64,000 nt of DNA, taken from assembly GCA_018399015.1 (NCBI GenBank), contig CP073761.1, positions 1,984,001 through 2,048,000 on the forward strand, in the 5' to 3' direction. The notes beneath the pieces are model-generated. The model was given only the letters and a program-made list of their open reading frames with translations. It was not told the origin of the DNA and searched no databases. This document shows, piece by piece, positions 50,725 to 61,577 of this stretch (its first letter is position 1; each line of letters opens with the position of its first letter). The DNA comes from Cyanobium sp. M30B3. Its GTDB lineage: Bacteria > Cyanobacteriota > Cyanobacteriia > PCC-6307 > Cyanobiaceae. Position numbers and translations under genes: made by a program.

Positions 50725-51105
50725 TCATGGCACCACTAGCAGCAGCAGGCGGTTGCCCTCCGGGTCCTGCAGCCAGGCCTCGGCACCGAACGGTTCCTGC
50801 CGCGGCGGATCCGCCGCGGTGGCGCCCAGCTCCAGAGCCCTGCTGATCCAGGCGTCGAGCACCGAGATGGCGGCCGATCCCGCGGCCTGGTGTTGTAGAC
50901 ACAGCGCCAAACGCCCCTGCTGGCGCGGTCGGGGTCGGCTGCGCGATGGGGCGTACACCTCCAGCCAGCCCCCGGCCGGCCAGGGCAGCCGCCAGTGGCT
51001 GGCGCTCAGGCCAATCTGCGGCTCCACCGCAAGCAACGCGCCATAGAAGCGGGCCAGGGCACCCGGATCATCAGCCGCCAGCACGAGCGAGCCACTCAGC
51101 CCCAT
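50725..51105 (-). CDS. VOC/glyoxalase-fold protein
   Basis: 126 residues from ATG 51105. Typical VOC repeats: LVLAADDPGALARFYGALLA (first module), WLEVYAPSR, ISRALELGA and WLQDPEGNRLLLLVV at the end, where the metal-binding Glu/His positions fall. Such proteins include glyoxalase I, dioxygenases and resistance proteins. The start overlaps the end of the CDGSH gene by 10 nt, so the two are translated together. The substrate is unknown. Confidence 0.75.
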   Translation of the reverse strand: MGLSGSLVLAADDPGALARFYGALLAVEPQIGLSASHWRLPWPAGGWLEVYAPSRSRPRPRQQGRLALCLQHQAAGSAAISVLDAWISRALELGATAADPPRQEPFGAEAWLQDPEGNRLLLLVVP

Positions 51106-51362
51106 GGCCGCCACCAGGGCTTGCGGGCAGGCGCCCCATGGCTGCCGTCGCAGAGGGGGTAGCGGTGGGAGCGGCCGCAGCGGCACAGCAGCACCGTGGC
51201 CGCCTCCTCCAGCCGCAGCTCGTAGGACACCCGCCCGCTGCCCAGGTGGGCGCCATCGCAGAACCAGCCGTGGCGGCTGCGGCCGCAGCTGCAGAGCTGG
51301 TGCACGCCGGCCAGCAGGTGCAGCGGCTCAGGGCCAGGGCTGGGAACGTCGGGCTCAGCCAT
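51096..51362 (-). CDS. CDGSH iron-sulfur domain protein (two motifs)
   Basis: 88 residues with two CDGSH-type clusters: CSCGRSRHGWFCDGAH and CRCGRSHRYPLCDGSH, each giving the C-x-C-x-H/C...CDGxH ligand set for a 2Fe-2S cluster. The tandem arrangement is like bacterial and mammalian MiNT-class proteins, which handle iron-sulfur or redox exchange. It is co-transcribed with the VOC protein. The first motif has CDGAH in place of CDGSH. Confidence 0.85.
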   Translation of the reverse strand: MAEPDVPSPGPEPLHLLAGVHQLCSCGRSRHGWFCDGAHLGSGRVSYELRLEEAATVLLCRCGRSHRYPLCDGSHGAPARKPWWRPWG

Positions 51363-51432
51363 ACGAATCCACCAGGGTCTGAATGCAGATTGCCTCTTGC
51401 GCCACCACGATGGGCATCTGAGCCGGCGCCCG

Positions 51433-51575
51433 CAGCGCGCAAGGGCTTAACGCGAGTCGCTGCGCGACCCCTGCGCGCTGCTGATCGCACCGGGGCGTCA
51501 CGACGGAGTCGTTCTCTCGCCCGGCTGCAAAGGCGCATTGCCCAATCCGCATCGTTTCGGTACGTCTGCCCGTAG
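51433..51575. repeat. hairpin repeat plus 5' remnant, copy 2
   Basis: A diverged copy of the DNA at 4868-5065: the hairpin with loop GGCTTAACGCGAGTCGCTG, followed after a small deletion by GCATTGCCCAATCCGCATC, which matches the coding start of the small gene at 4968. The reading frame is lost, so only the repeat and a remnant remain. Confidence 0.6.
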
Positions 51576-51631
51576 CCCCCGACTTCCGCAAAGCGGTTAC
51601 TGCTGGTACGGCGTCCACCTCAGACAATGAC

Positions 51632-52068
51632 TTAGGGAACTCTCAGTGCTGCGCTGGCTCTGCGTTCCAGCCAGTCACTGACGATGGCCTGGGCACTCGT
51701 CGGCGATGGCATGCTGAACCAATACTCGGGAATGCGCGTCGGAGCCATAGTCTCGATAGCCAAGTCATCCGGTAGGTCCAGCCGCAGCAGCCGCAGATCG
51801 TCCCAGGCCTTCAGCGGTTCCAGATGAACCAGCACCTCTACAGCTGCCAGGGCGCAGCGGAACTGGAGGTGTAGAGGATCGGCTGGCCTCCCCGGTGCCA
51901 GCAGCCGGTCAACACCAGTCCGCCCTCAAGAGGGGGAGCGGCTTCAATCAGGTCCGGAGGCTGGCCGCTCAATCTATGGCTACTGACCTGATGTCGATGG
52001 CCGCTCGATGCCGCGCCCATAACGAATATCTCAGCGAAAGGTTCAAGAGGTGCTGAGAGCAGCATCAC
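51632..52068 (-). pseudogene. RES domain toxin, frameshifted and truncated
   Basis: The first reverse frame gives LVLTGCWHRGGQPILYTSSS then breaks near 51850. The second continues VLVHLEPLKAWDDLRLLRLD to ALRVP and a stop. Together these are the core of a RES (NAD-degrading) toxin. The canonical GxRW Arg is Cys here, and a 1- or 2-nt shift separates the halves. The last strands and any Xre/MbcA antitoxin gene are absent. It is inactive debris from a toxin-antitoxin locus. Confidence 0.65.
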
Positions 52069-52131
52069 GAGCGGTCAACGTTGCTGATCGACGCCGATGG
52101 AGGGTGCCGGCCGCGACTTTCCAGCTGAATC

Positions 52132-52491
52132 TCAAGGCCTTGCTGTTCGTCGCACTGGACCGTTGTAATCTACAGTTAACGATCGACCATCAGGGGATAC
52201 GATCACTGTCGTCTCAATGGATGCCGGCTCTTGTTTGACGTCCCAACCTGGAGGTCCTCCTAGAAACTGAAAGCGATATCCCTGCGACGTTTCTGACACC
52301 ATACACGCTCCTCCCCCGCCTTCATGCATGCATTTCGCGGGTGAATACTTGCCCAATCCACCATTAATCATCTCAGCTTGCATTCGCGCAAGATTTGCCG
52401 CTCGCATTTGCGACTCGCTGATGACTTGAGCAGATGCCGATGTTGCGAGGACAAGAACTAGAGATGGAAGCATTGCCAGATGTGTTTTCAT
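52132..52491 (-). CDS. exported hypothetical protein
   Basis: 119 residues from ATG 52491, with a signal peptide (MKTHLAMLPSLVLVLATSAS, cleaved after AQ or so). The mature part is short, with a Cys pair (KCMHEGGGGACMV) that could form a disulfide, and ends in a beta-rich segment (ETTVIVSPDGRSLTVDYNGP). No family recognised. Codon use is less GC-biased than in the DISARM genes. Neighbours are membrane stress proteins. Confidence 0.55.
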   Translation of the reverse strand: MKTHLAMLPSLVLVLATSASAQVISESQMRAANLARMQAEMINGGLGKYSPAKCMHEGGGGACMVSETSQGYRFQFLGGPPGWDVKQEPASIETTVIVSPDGRSLTVDYNGPVRRTARP

Positions 52492-52537
52492 GCGATTCAA
52501 TAATGAAGCGTAGAAGGTGTTTGTGGATCGGAAGATA

Positions 52538-52684
52538 TCAGATGGCTCGACCTCGAATAACACGTAGGAGAATGGCAATCACCGCGATAACAAGTAGACC
52601 ATGGATTAGGCCACCCAGCGTGAATGAGGTAAGCAGCCCGAGCAGCCAGAGGATGACTAGCAGAACAGCAATTGTTTCAAGCAT
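52538..52684 (-). CDS. lmo0937-family small membrane protein
   Basis: 48 residues from ATG 52684: a two-helix hairpin, MLETIAVLLVILWLLGLLTS, then FTLGGLIHGLLVIAVIAILL and a basic RVIRGR end. This is the pattern of the lmo0937 family of general-stress membrane peptides. It is co-oriented with a CsbD-like gene, another stress-type protein, and with the exported protein downstream. Confidence 0.8.
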   Translation of the reverse strand: MLETIAVLLVILWLLGLLTSFTLGGLIHGLLVIAVIAILLRVIRGRAI

Positions 52685-52743
52685 TGCCTTGGAAGCAGCG
52701 TGTCCCCATAAAGCATTTGATTGCTGAGACACACCAAGCCAGT

Positions 52744-53121
52744 TCAGTTGATGTCATCTGCAATATCCGTGGCTGCCTTAGACACATTCTTGGCAGCCGA
52801 TCTGATGCCCTCCCTCACATCCTCTGCTGCATTCATCGCAGAAGCCTGAACCTGCTTGCTCTTGCCCTTGATCTGATGGCAGATGTCTCCACTGATCTCG
52901 CCATAGGCTGATTCCAGCTTTCCTTCGGCATCTTTAGCTACTGCGTCACTTCGCTTGGACATGGCTGCAATTGCGATGGGAAAAGAGGTGTATTCAGTGG
53001 TGATAGCCATCGCAGGCATTGGCGCCTGCAAGGCAACCAGAGGTGTGGCTAGTGAAGACACGACGACTAATGTCAACTTCGCCAGCCGGCCGCAAGGTTG
53101 CGCCATCAGGCTGATGAACAC
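52744..53121 (-). CDS. CsbD-like stress protein with signal peptide
   Basis: 125 residues. A hydrophobic leader (LAKLTLVVVSSLATPLVAL) suggests export, then AEGKLESAYGEISGDICHQI matches the CsbD core, followed by helical repeats (NAAEDVREGIRSAAKNVSKA). CsbD proteins are induced in general stress; their function is unknown. Most are cytosolic and about 65 residues, so the exported form is a cyanobacterial variant. It is co-transcribed with the lmo0937-type gene. Confidence 0.7.
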   Translation of the reverse strand: MFISLMAQPCGRLAKLTLVVVSSLATPLVALQAPMPAMAITTEYTSFPIAIAAMSKRSDAVAKDAEGKLESAYGEISGDICHQIKGKSKQVQASAMNAAEDVREGIRSAAKNVSKAATDIADDIN

Positions 53122-53368
53122 GGCCTCACCCAGACCATAGGGATGCGAGAACCAGTGAATGTGTTCTCCACATGCCTGTGCTACATCTGCAGCAGATCAG
53201 CACGCAGACAGGGTTAGTGCAAGCAATCTGATCAATCCAATTCTCTGGGCAGCGTCTTTAACGTGGCAGTGGTAGTGTCGCAGCAAGACTGTGACTTGCT
53301 GCAGTGAATGGATGCATCTAACATCTAGTCGAGGGTGAGCTCTTCAGCGCCCTCAGGGAAGCGATCAC

Positions 53369-54226
53369 TCAGCGCCGCTGATCGGTGACCCAGACACCCA
53401 CGGTCATGGTGGATCGCGCGGGACCGCGGAAGGATCCAGCCACAGGAGGCACCGCATCCGGTCGATGGGAGATCGCCACGGCGATGTGGTCGGGGCCAGC
53501 CAGGCTGCCGGTGGTGGGATCGAACCCGGTCCAGCCCGCCCCCGGCAGGTATACCTCCGCCCAGGCATGGGTGGAGCCTTCGGTTGCCGAGCACATCGGA
53601 TCATGCAGGTAGCCGCTCACAAAGCGGACCGCCAGTCCCAGCAGGCGAGCTGCCGCCAGAAACAGCGCCGCGAAGTCTCGGCAGCTACCACTTCCGATGC
53701 TGAGGGTATGGGAAGGAGCCTGTACCCCAGGCTCTTCTCGCCTGAGGTAGTGAAGGGTGTCATAAATGCAGCTATTGATTCGCTTCAGGAGAACGTAGGT
53801 CTCCAGCTTCTCACCCGGGGCATACAAGCCAGCTACCCAAAGCGCTAAGGTCTTATCATAATCCACCGGCTGACGATAGGGAGCTAGCAGTAGTTGCTCA
53901 TCATTCCGGTAGTAGAAAGGAAAGAACAGAGCCTCAGGATCTACTAGAAAGTTGAGGGGATCCTGGTTGTACTGCTGAATCCACACCTCACTCTCGATCT
54001 TCAGGTTCTTGGTTGGTTCCAGAAAGCTAGCAATGGCTACACAGTTGTTTTCCGCATCCCGGTGCCATCGCAGCGACGCTGTTGGAGAGATCCGCAGCCA
54101 AGATGCTTCGATCCGCAGCTCATGGCCCTCCCGTGGCCGCAACCGCAAGCTATGGGGATGCAGCACAACTTCCGCATCATAGCTGTAGTGGGTGTGGTGC
54201 CAGATTCGGAAACGCTGCATCGCCAT
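53369..54226 (-). CDS. transglutaminase-like family protein
   Basis: 285 residues. An N-terminal beta domain starts RFRIWHHTHYSYDAEVVLHP. The catalytic domain has the Cys in GSGSCRDFAALFLAAAR, the His in STHAWAEVYLPGAGW and the Asp in GFDPTTG, completing the Cys-His-Asp triad. Such proteins are thought to act as peptidases or amidases. The protein is cytosolic (no signal peptide). It is divergent from the sterol-desaturase-like gene. Confidence 0.88.
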   Translation of the reverse strand: MAMQRFRIWHHTHYSYDAEVVLHPHSLRLRPREGHELRIEASWLRISPTASLRWHRDAENNCVAIASFLEPTKNLKIESEVWIQQYNQDPLNFLVDPEALFFPFYYRNDEQLLLAPYRQPVDYDKTLALWVAGLYAPGEKLETYVLLKRINSCIYDTLHYLRREEPGVQAPSHTLSIGSGSCRDFAALFLAAARLLGLAVRFVSGYLHDPMCSATEGSTHAWAEVYLPGAGWTGFDPTTGSLAGPDHIAVAISHRPDAVPPVAGSFRGPARSTMTVGVWVTDQRR

Positions 54227-54321
54227 GGCTGCTCTCGGGGAATGAATGTCTCTAGCCTGAACGTACTGAAGCTGCAGACAGCGTCATTGCTATCACCATC
54301 GCCAACATCACCCCCATCGGA

Positions 54322-55128
54322 TTGTTCCGGCCCCACCTCGACCTTCAGGGGATCGGACAGTTGTGGTGCGGGCATTCCTTCGGAGCTGACAGCCTCGCGT
54401 TGTTTGTGATCATCCTGGCGCGTTATTTCCTTGCTGTGGGAGGCTGTTGGTGCCTGGTGCGTGTCTGGCATCCCCCAGCCACAACAGCAGCGTCGAAGCT
54501 ACAGGGCCGACAGATTCGCGAAGGGATTCGCCATGACATCCGCCTGTCGGTGGTGTCGGCCGCAGTGTTCGCCATGGCCGCCGCAGCGCTGTTGTGGTTG
54601 CAGGCCCATGGTCTAACCCGGCTGTACGCCGGAGTCGATTCCAACAGCTGGTGGTATCTGGGCGTGAGTTATCTCGCCGTGCTGATCCTGCAGGATGGCC
54701 TGTTCTACGCCAGCCATCGCCTGTTCCATCACCCGGCGCTGTACGCAGCGTTCCACCGGGGCCACCACCGCTCCCGTCGGCCTACCCCCTGGACCTCATT
54801 CGCATTCGATCCGCCAGAGGCCCTGGTACAGGCCCTGTTTTTGGTTGGGATTGTGGTGTTGATACCTCTACACCTGATCACCCTGCTCGCCGTGCTCTGC
54901 ACCATGACCGTGTGGGCGATCGTGAACCATCTTGGGCTCGATTGCCTACCGCACTGGTTTCCCCACCACCTGCTGGGACGCTGGGTGATCGGACCGGCGC
55001 ATCACTCTCTGCATCACCGCAGGCCCTCCGTGCATTTCGGTCTCTATTTCACGCTCTGGGACAGGGTCTGCGGCACTGAAGACAGCGGGTATACCAGGGG
55101 CCTGGGCGCTCCAGGCGAAACGTTATGA
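54322..55128 (+). CDS. sterol desaturase/fatty acid hydroxylase family protein
   Basis: 268 residues from TTG 54322; an upstream non-ATG start cannot be excluded. Four or five hydrophobic helices and the three His clusters of the family: ASHRLFHHPALYAAFHRGHH, VNHLGLD, and GPAHHSLHHRR. These bind the di-iron centre in the membrane. The family hydroxylates or desaturates sterols, carotenoids or fatty acids; in cyanobacteria the substrate is often a carotenoid or hopanoid-related lipid. Adjacent genes give no hint of the substrate. Confidence 0.8.
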   Translation: MFRPHLDLQGIGQLWCGHSFGADSLALFVIILARYFLAVGGCWCLVRVWHPPATTAASKLQGRQIREGIRHDIRLSVVSAAVFAMAAAALLWLQAHGLTRLYAGVDSNSWWYLGVSYLAVLILQDGLFYASHRLFHHPALYAAFHRGHHRSRRPTPWTSFAFDPPEALVQALFLVGIVVLIPLHLITLLAVLCTMTVWAIVNHLGLDCLPHWFPHHLLGRWVIGPAHHSLHHRRPSVHFGLYFTLWDRVCGTEDSGYTRGLGAPGETL

Positions 55129-55239
55129 TTGCTTTGGCTGCAGTTGGGATCAGGATCCCACTCCATCGAGGATGTTGTCGCAATGGATCTTCCGTGCGAT
55201 GTGCCAAAGCTGCATCAGCTAAACACGCCGTAGCTCAGC

Positions 55240-55306
55240 CGCCAGCATGGGGGCAACAGGACAAGCGTCGTGCTTCTGAACCCCTTCTGCCCATTCACCA
55301 CAGGCC
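55240..55306 (+). repeat. copy of the 49947-50013 sequence
   Basis: CGCCAGCATGGG, then GTGCTTCTGAACCCCTTCTG and CCATTCACCACAG, repeat the end of the DUF1651 remnant and the start of the small membrane gene at 49979. The repeat is joined directly to the truncated copper ATPase at about 55307, so it marks the recombination point that removed the ATPase N-terminus. Confidence 0.65.
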
Positions 55307-57252
<1,946 letters not shown>

Positions 57253-57253
<1 letters not shown>

Positions 57254-57679
57254 TGTTGCTCCTTTCTGCCGCAACGCCCCTTTGGCGCACCATCGATCAA
57301 CCAGTCGCCCTCAAAGGGCTGGTGGCCATGGTTGGCTTGGTCCTCATCGCCTGGCAGTTCTGGTGGTCCCTGGGTCGCCATGGCGGTGGCGTGGCGGCCC
57401 GCGAGAGCGAGGCAGGCTTGCAGGAGATCACCATCATCGTGGATGGCGGCTATGCACCCTCAAGAATCAAGGTGAAGGCCGGCCAGCCGATGCGGCTGGC
57501 CTTTCAATCGGGTCGATCCGAGCAGCTGCGTGGCCCAGGTGATCTTCCCCGATTTCCGCAAAACCCTCGATCTGCCCCTTGAAGCCTCCGCCAGCCTGGA
57601 GTTGCCCCCCACAAAAGCCGGCGCCTATCCCTTCCACTGCGGCATGAACATGGTGCGAGGAGTGCTGGAAGTGGAGTAA
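57253..57679 (+). pseudogene. frameshifted cupredoxin-like protein
   Basis: The first frame gives a membrane anchor (LVAMVGLVLIAWQFWWSLG) and the first strands of a cupredoxin domain (QEITIIVDGGYAPSRIKVKA). A shift near 57505-57540 is needed to reach the rest, which holds AQVIFPDFRKTLDLPLEASA and the copper-ligand loop YPFHCGMNMVRG, ending at TAA 57677-57679. It overlaps the decayed copper ATPase end, so both partners of this copper efflux pair are lost. Confidence 0.8.
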
Positions 57680-57735
57680 GAGACGAGGGTGGCCATGATG
57701 TCCACTTTCTCGTGCGAAGCGCGAAAGAATTCTGC

Positions 57736-58053
57736 TTAATGCTTGCCCATCCGCCCGAGCGTGCCGTCAAGCAAGTGAGTCAATCTCTCGAGAGCTCCTT
57801 CAACAGCCAGCTCAGTCGTCGCAGCCTCATGGCTTACCGCGATCGGCTGGTGGCCAGCGGGACGGGCCTCCAGTAAGCAGCGCTTGTCCTCGACCCCAAA
57901 CTTCTTGTCGCTGTTCTCGTCGCTGAGGTGGACCTCCACCCGTGTGATCTTCTCGGAGAAACGCTGCAAGGCATCCCTTACAACCGCTTCCACCTGCTCC
58001 GCTAGCTGCTCATGACCCTCAATGTTGTTATCGGTGTTGATCTGAATCTGCAT
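57736..58053 (-). CDS. HPF/RaiA family ribosome-associated protein
   Basis: 105 residues with a beta-alpha-beta-beta-beta-alpha layout: IQINTDNNIEGHEQLAEQVE, then ITRVEVHLSDENSDKK, and EARPAGHQPIAVSHEAATTE. This is the HPF/RaiA fold that binds the 30S decoding site during hibernation. It lies downstream of a peptide-release-factor-like gene on the same strand with a 34-nt gap. Both are stress-type proteins acting at the ribosome. A C-terminal long-HPF domain is absent. Confidence 0.8.
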   Translation of the reverse strand: MQIQINTDNNIEGHEQLAEQVEAVVRDALQRFSEKITRVEVHLSDENSDKKFGVEDKRCLLEARPAGHQPIAVSHEAATTELAVEGALERLTHLLDGTLGRMGKH

Positions 58054-58087
58054 AGTCCCGTCCCGATGTGGTAGTTAAAGCTGATAT

Positions 58088-59242
58088 TCAGTAGCGGTAA
58101 ATCGCAGCGACTCCCGTCTTCGTCGGCATCTGTTCGGTGGGAATGACGACAACTTCTGCGCCTTTATTCATGGCCAACGCCCCGAGGTCATCGAGCACAT
58201 CATCAATCTCCGGATGTTCCAAGTTGTCCAATTCAATGTCGCCGTTGGAGGCATCGATCCTGCCGGGAATTTCGCGCTGAGCTTCGATCAGAAGTGTGGC
58301 GACCCGCCCGGTCACCACCGCCTTGGCGACCTGGGTAAGGTCGTCGTCACCGAACCCCTTGGACCTGGAGGTTCCAAACTCTTCGGCCAGGGCAGCGAGG
58401 CGCGCCAGATAGCGAGGCTCGATCAGCTGCCAGGCGCGCTGGCGGAGTTCGTCGATGGATGACAGGGCATCCGGGTGGATATCAAGACTTTCGGGTAGCA
58501 GAAAAGGATTTTGGCTGACCTCATGAAACATGTGGTGATGCTCCGGCAAAGCCGCAAGGATCAGCGGCAACCCCGATGGCTGGGAGTAGTGCTCCAGAAC
58601 TGCACGGTCGACGGCGCGGAAGAAGCGTTTCGCGTCGCTATCCACCTCTGACTCTCCCCCGCCGTGGCCGTGATGCATGGGCGAGCGCCCTTGACCGACC
58701 CCGCCGTAGGAGGCAACGGTCTGGTGTGGCTCGGTCAACTCTTCTCCAAGCGCCTCTGTGATCGTCCGCGGGACACCTTGGTCCAGCTCGATCTCGTCCA
58801 TGACCTCACGGTTACCCTCAAAGAGCTTGATTTCATGGCGGTTCAAGCCGAGTACTTGGTATCGGTCAGCTGTCTGAAGGATGCGCATCAAGGGCTTGAG
58901 GTGGAAGCTGTTCGCCACCACCGCCAATTCGGCGACCGGACGTTGCAGCCTGTAAACCCGGAACATATCCTTGGCAGCCAGCACGGCCAGGCCGTCGTGG
59001 GTGTTGTTCCAGAAGTCGCCGTCATCCGCTAGAGCCCGGTACGGTTCCAGCAAAGGCTGGACCGCGTTCTCCGGCCATTGCTGCAGAAGCGACTCCTCCA
59101 GCGCTTTGACAAGATTCCGGAACCGAATGGGATCCTGCTGATTGCCCGGATGATGCCGATGCGTCGTCTGGTAAAGCGATAGACAAGGGGGATCACATTT
59201 TACAAGTAGTCCCTGCCTGTAATCTTTGTCAAGCGTGAACAT
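58088..59242 (-). CDS. bacterial archaeo-eukaryotic release factor (baeRF) family protein
   Basis: 384 residues from ATG 59242, chosen because the longer frame runs through leader-like DNA. The first domain (CLSLYQTTHRHHPGNQQDPI, then LVKALEESLLQQWP) and the central DGLAVLAAKDMFRVYRLQRP match baeRF/host-attachment-type proteins related to eRF1 domains 2-3. A His/Gly-rich linker (SPMHHGHGGGESEVDSD) lies in the middle. Such proteins are predicted to rescue or recycle stressed ribosomes, fitting the adjacent HPF gene. Confidence 0.72.
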   Translation of the reverse strand: MFTLDKDYRQGLLVKCDPPCLSLYQTTHRHHPGNQQDPIRFRNLVKALEESLLQQWPENAVQPLLEPYRALADDGDFWNNTHDGLAVLAAKDMFRVYRLQRPVAELAVVANSFHLKPLMRILQTADRYQVLGLNRHEIKLFEGNREVMDEIELDQGVPRTITEALGEELTEPHQTVASYGGVGQGRSPMHHGHGGGESEVDSDAKRFFRAVDRAVLEHYSQPSGLPLILAALPEHHHMFHEVSQNPFLLPESLDIHPDALSSIDELRQRAWQLIEPRYLARLAALAEEFGTSRSKGFGDDDLTQVAKAVVTGRVATLLIEAQREIPGRIDASNGDIELDNLEHPEIDDVLDDLGALAMNKGAEVVVIPTEQMPTKTGVAAIYRY

Positions 59243-60016
59243 GCTGTTTTCTCTCTGCTGCGTAAGAGGTGCTAACTGACAAGGGAGCACGAACAAAGTC
59301 GCTCCATGCCGCTTATGCCGAGATCCAAGCTGCGATGACGGCATAATCGTCTGCTCAAGTGGCCGGTAAAGCTTCAAGTCTTCGCTTGAATAATGAAGAC
59401 ATTGCCGGGGCAAAAATCCACTGGTCCTTGTTTCTACATATGGTGTGCGCTGTTGTTGATGGACAGGGACCGATCGCTGAGCCCGTGGGCACAGGTCATT
59501 TCAGGGATAAGAGTTGGCGGTATTTCGGGTGCGAGTTCACAAGGCACCGCGATGCTGGCGGGTACCCTGAGACATCTGATCTCGCCTGAACTTGATGGCG
59601 CGGAGGCTTCCCAGGATCCCATAGGAGAAGATGATTGGCTGGGTGCGCTCAGAGCAATGGTGGCAATGAAGCGTATGGCATGTTCATGCGTGCAAAGCGA
59701 AATAAGGGATTGGGCCATGGCTTAAGCGGCCACAAACAACTTTTAGCTGTCTTAAAATAATGAGCGATTAAATTTAATATGTTTGGCCAATAAGCATGGA
59801 TCTTGACTTGGCTCGAAATGGATGCTTCGGGACTTCGCCATAATAAATCCCAAGTCGTAGTCGGTGCCGCACTCGCTGGTGATCTGCTGTAGATATGGCG
59901 CATTTCTATCTGTATTGTCCGATGCATCTTGGTGGCGTTGCCCTCTTGGTACGTGCTAGAGCGCCTCAAAAAATCTCTATCTCTGTGCAATCAGATGTTG
60001 ATCTATGATTAGTGAA
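59243..60016. other. gene-free, AT-richer stretch
   Basis: About 770 nt containing the promoter side of the baeRF gene. Frames of up to 110 codons exist on both strands (for example 59393-59725) but show no protein-like pattern or motif. The part from 59740 to 60000 is clearly AT-rich. I found no tRNA or repeat. Confidence 0.4.
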
Positions 60017-60163
60017 ATGGCACATGCTCGCGTGAGTCGTGGGCAAGAAAGGGTTCCGGTGATCACGGAAGCTGATCTCGCTCGTGCTGTGATCAAGGGG
60101 CCCCGCAAGCTTGATCTCTCGCCGTTTTGGGGGCAGCTGTTCGATCGCAAGACCCATGAGTAA
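60017..60163 (+). CDS. possible small protein coupled to PPK2
   Basis: 48 residues from ATG 60017 (MAHARVSRGQERVPVITEAD, then LARAVIKGPRKLDLSPFWGQ). Its TAA overlaps the PPK2 start (ATGAGTAA), which suggests translational coupling. The composition is protein-like but no family is recognised. It could be a leader peptide or a lost N-terminal extension of PPK2. Confidence 0.4.
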   Translation: MAHARVSRGQERVPVITEADLARAVIKGPRKLDLSPFWGQLFDRKTHE

Positions 60164-60977
60164 GAAGCACCCCCCTTCGCCAGTCGAGACGATTGCGGAG
60201 ATGCAGAATCATCTTCCTTACGACGAACTGATCGATAAGAAGGACTACAAGCGAGACCTCGAATCGCTCCAGATCGAACTGCTCAAGGCACAGCGTCATA
60301 TCAAGGCTATTGGACAACGAGTGGTGCTCCTATTCGAAGGACGCGATGCGGCGGGCAAGGGTGGAGCGATCAAGCGCTTCCGCGAACACCTCAACCCTCG
60401 TGGCAGTGACCATGTCGCCCTGTCGAAACCCAACGATGCCGAACTGACCCAGTGGTACTTCCAGCGCTACGTCCCGCACCTGCCATCGGCCGGAGAAATC
60501 ACGATGTTCGACAGGTCGTGGTACAACCGGGCCGGCGTGGAGAAGGTGATGGGCTTCTGCACACCACAGGAGCACGCCCTGTTTCTCCGCCAGGTTCCCG
60601 CCTTCGAACATTCACTCGTCGGTAGTGGGATCTTTCTCTTCAAGATGTGGTTCACCGTGTCCCATGGCCGGCAGAAGCTGCGCTTTGACGTCCGGCGCCA
60701 GGATCCGCTCAAGCAGTGGAAGATGTCGCCCGTCGACGAGGTCAGTGTGGCGAAGTACGACGAGTACACAGAAGCTCGCAACGAAATGCTGCTCTCCACT
60801 GACACACTCGTGGCGCCATGGACAATCATCAACTCCAACGAGAAGAGGAGGGCCCGTCTCGGCGCCATCCGCAGCGTCCTCCATGCCCTGGATTACGAGC
60901 ACAAGGACCATGACATCGTCGGTGAGCCCGATCCACGGGTCGTGCGTACGGCACATTCGGTGTTCATCGACAATTGA
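60156..60977 (+). CDS. ppk2: polyphosphate kinase 2
   Basis: 273 residues from ATG 60156. The P-loop is FEGRDAAGKGGAIKRF and Walker B is MFDRSWYNRAGVE. The PPK2 lid segment LRFDVRRQDPLKQWKMSPVD lies in the second half. PPK2 enzymes transfer phosphate between polyphosphate and nucleoside di- or monophosphates, feeding energy or GTP pools under stress. The sequence resembles class I PPK2. It follows the ribosome-hibernation genes and may share their stress regulation, although it is on the other strand. Confidence 0.88.
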   Translation: MSKKHPPSPVETIAEMQNHLPYDELIDKKDYKRDLESLQIELLKAQRHIKAIGQRVVLLFEGRDAAGKGGAIKRFREHLNPRGSDHVALSKPNDAELTQWYFQRYVPHLPSAGEITMFDRSWYNRAGVEKVMGFCTPQEHALFLRQVPAFEHSLVGSGIFLFKMWFTVSHGRQKLRFDVRRQDPLKQWKMSPVDEVSVAKYDEYTEARNEMLLSTDTLVAPWTIINSNEKRRARLGAIRSVLHALDYEHKDHDIVGEPDPRVVRTAHSVFIDN

Positions 60978-61193
60978 CCGAGGCTGGAGGTCACTCGTTC
61001 CTGAAGGTGATCATCCCTGTCCGCAAGGCCAATCGCTCGTACACACCGTCGTCCACTCACCATCCCTGCTCAGACGAGATGGATCCATCTGTTAGCCTGG
61101 CAGCTTCACTAAGTGCATCGAATTTACATCATAACTCCAGCGCGCTTCATCAGAAGTCTGGGCGATAATTGCTTTGATCAGGCGCGCCCATCA

Positions 61194-61469
61194 ATGGATC
61201 CAACTGTTAACGTCGAATCTCCTGTCATTGATACAGGCTTCTTAGCGGCAACGCTGACTCAGTTCTCTGCAAGACTGGCAGCTCTGGAGCTAGAAAAGCA
61301 GCTTACAGTACTTCATCCAATATGGAAGCCCAAATGCGGCCGTGCAGATTGCCTCTGGGAAGGTGAACCTTCTAATGACTACAGAACAGCGGCTGAAGCC
61401 GCCTACAACCACGCCAACACGATGCATCCTGGTTCCATCTCGGTTGCCATTGTCGAGAAGAGTTCATAG
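61194..61469 (+). CDS. hypothetical protein
   Basis: 91 residues from ATG 61194; a longer frame begins at 61113. It has a helical first half (ATLTQFSARLAALELEKQLT) and a small Cys/His-bearing second half (WKPKCGRADCLWEGEPSNDY, then AAYNHANTMH). The Cys pair four residues apart could bind metal. No family recognised. It ends 109 nt before the next small gene. Confidence 0.5.
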   Translation: MDPTVNVESPVIDTGFLAATLTQFSARLAALELEKQLTVLHPIWKPKCGRADCLWEGEPSNDYRTAAEAAYNHANTMHPGSISVAIVEKSS

Positions 61470-61577
61470 CTTCTAGCTCCTTCCAGCGGGGACTGGAACC
61501 CCCGATCGCCAAGGGCATCCTGGCCGGCCAATTCACTGGTGGGCCCTCGATCAACGTGGAGGTGGGGAGCTCAGCGG

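Noticed and set aside
59393-59725. 110-codon frame and overlapping minus-strand frame in the gene-poor stretch
   Set aside because: Both strands are equally open, no motif, no ribosome-binding site.
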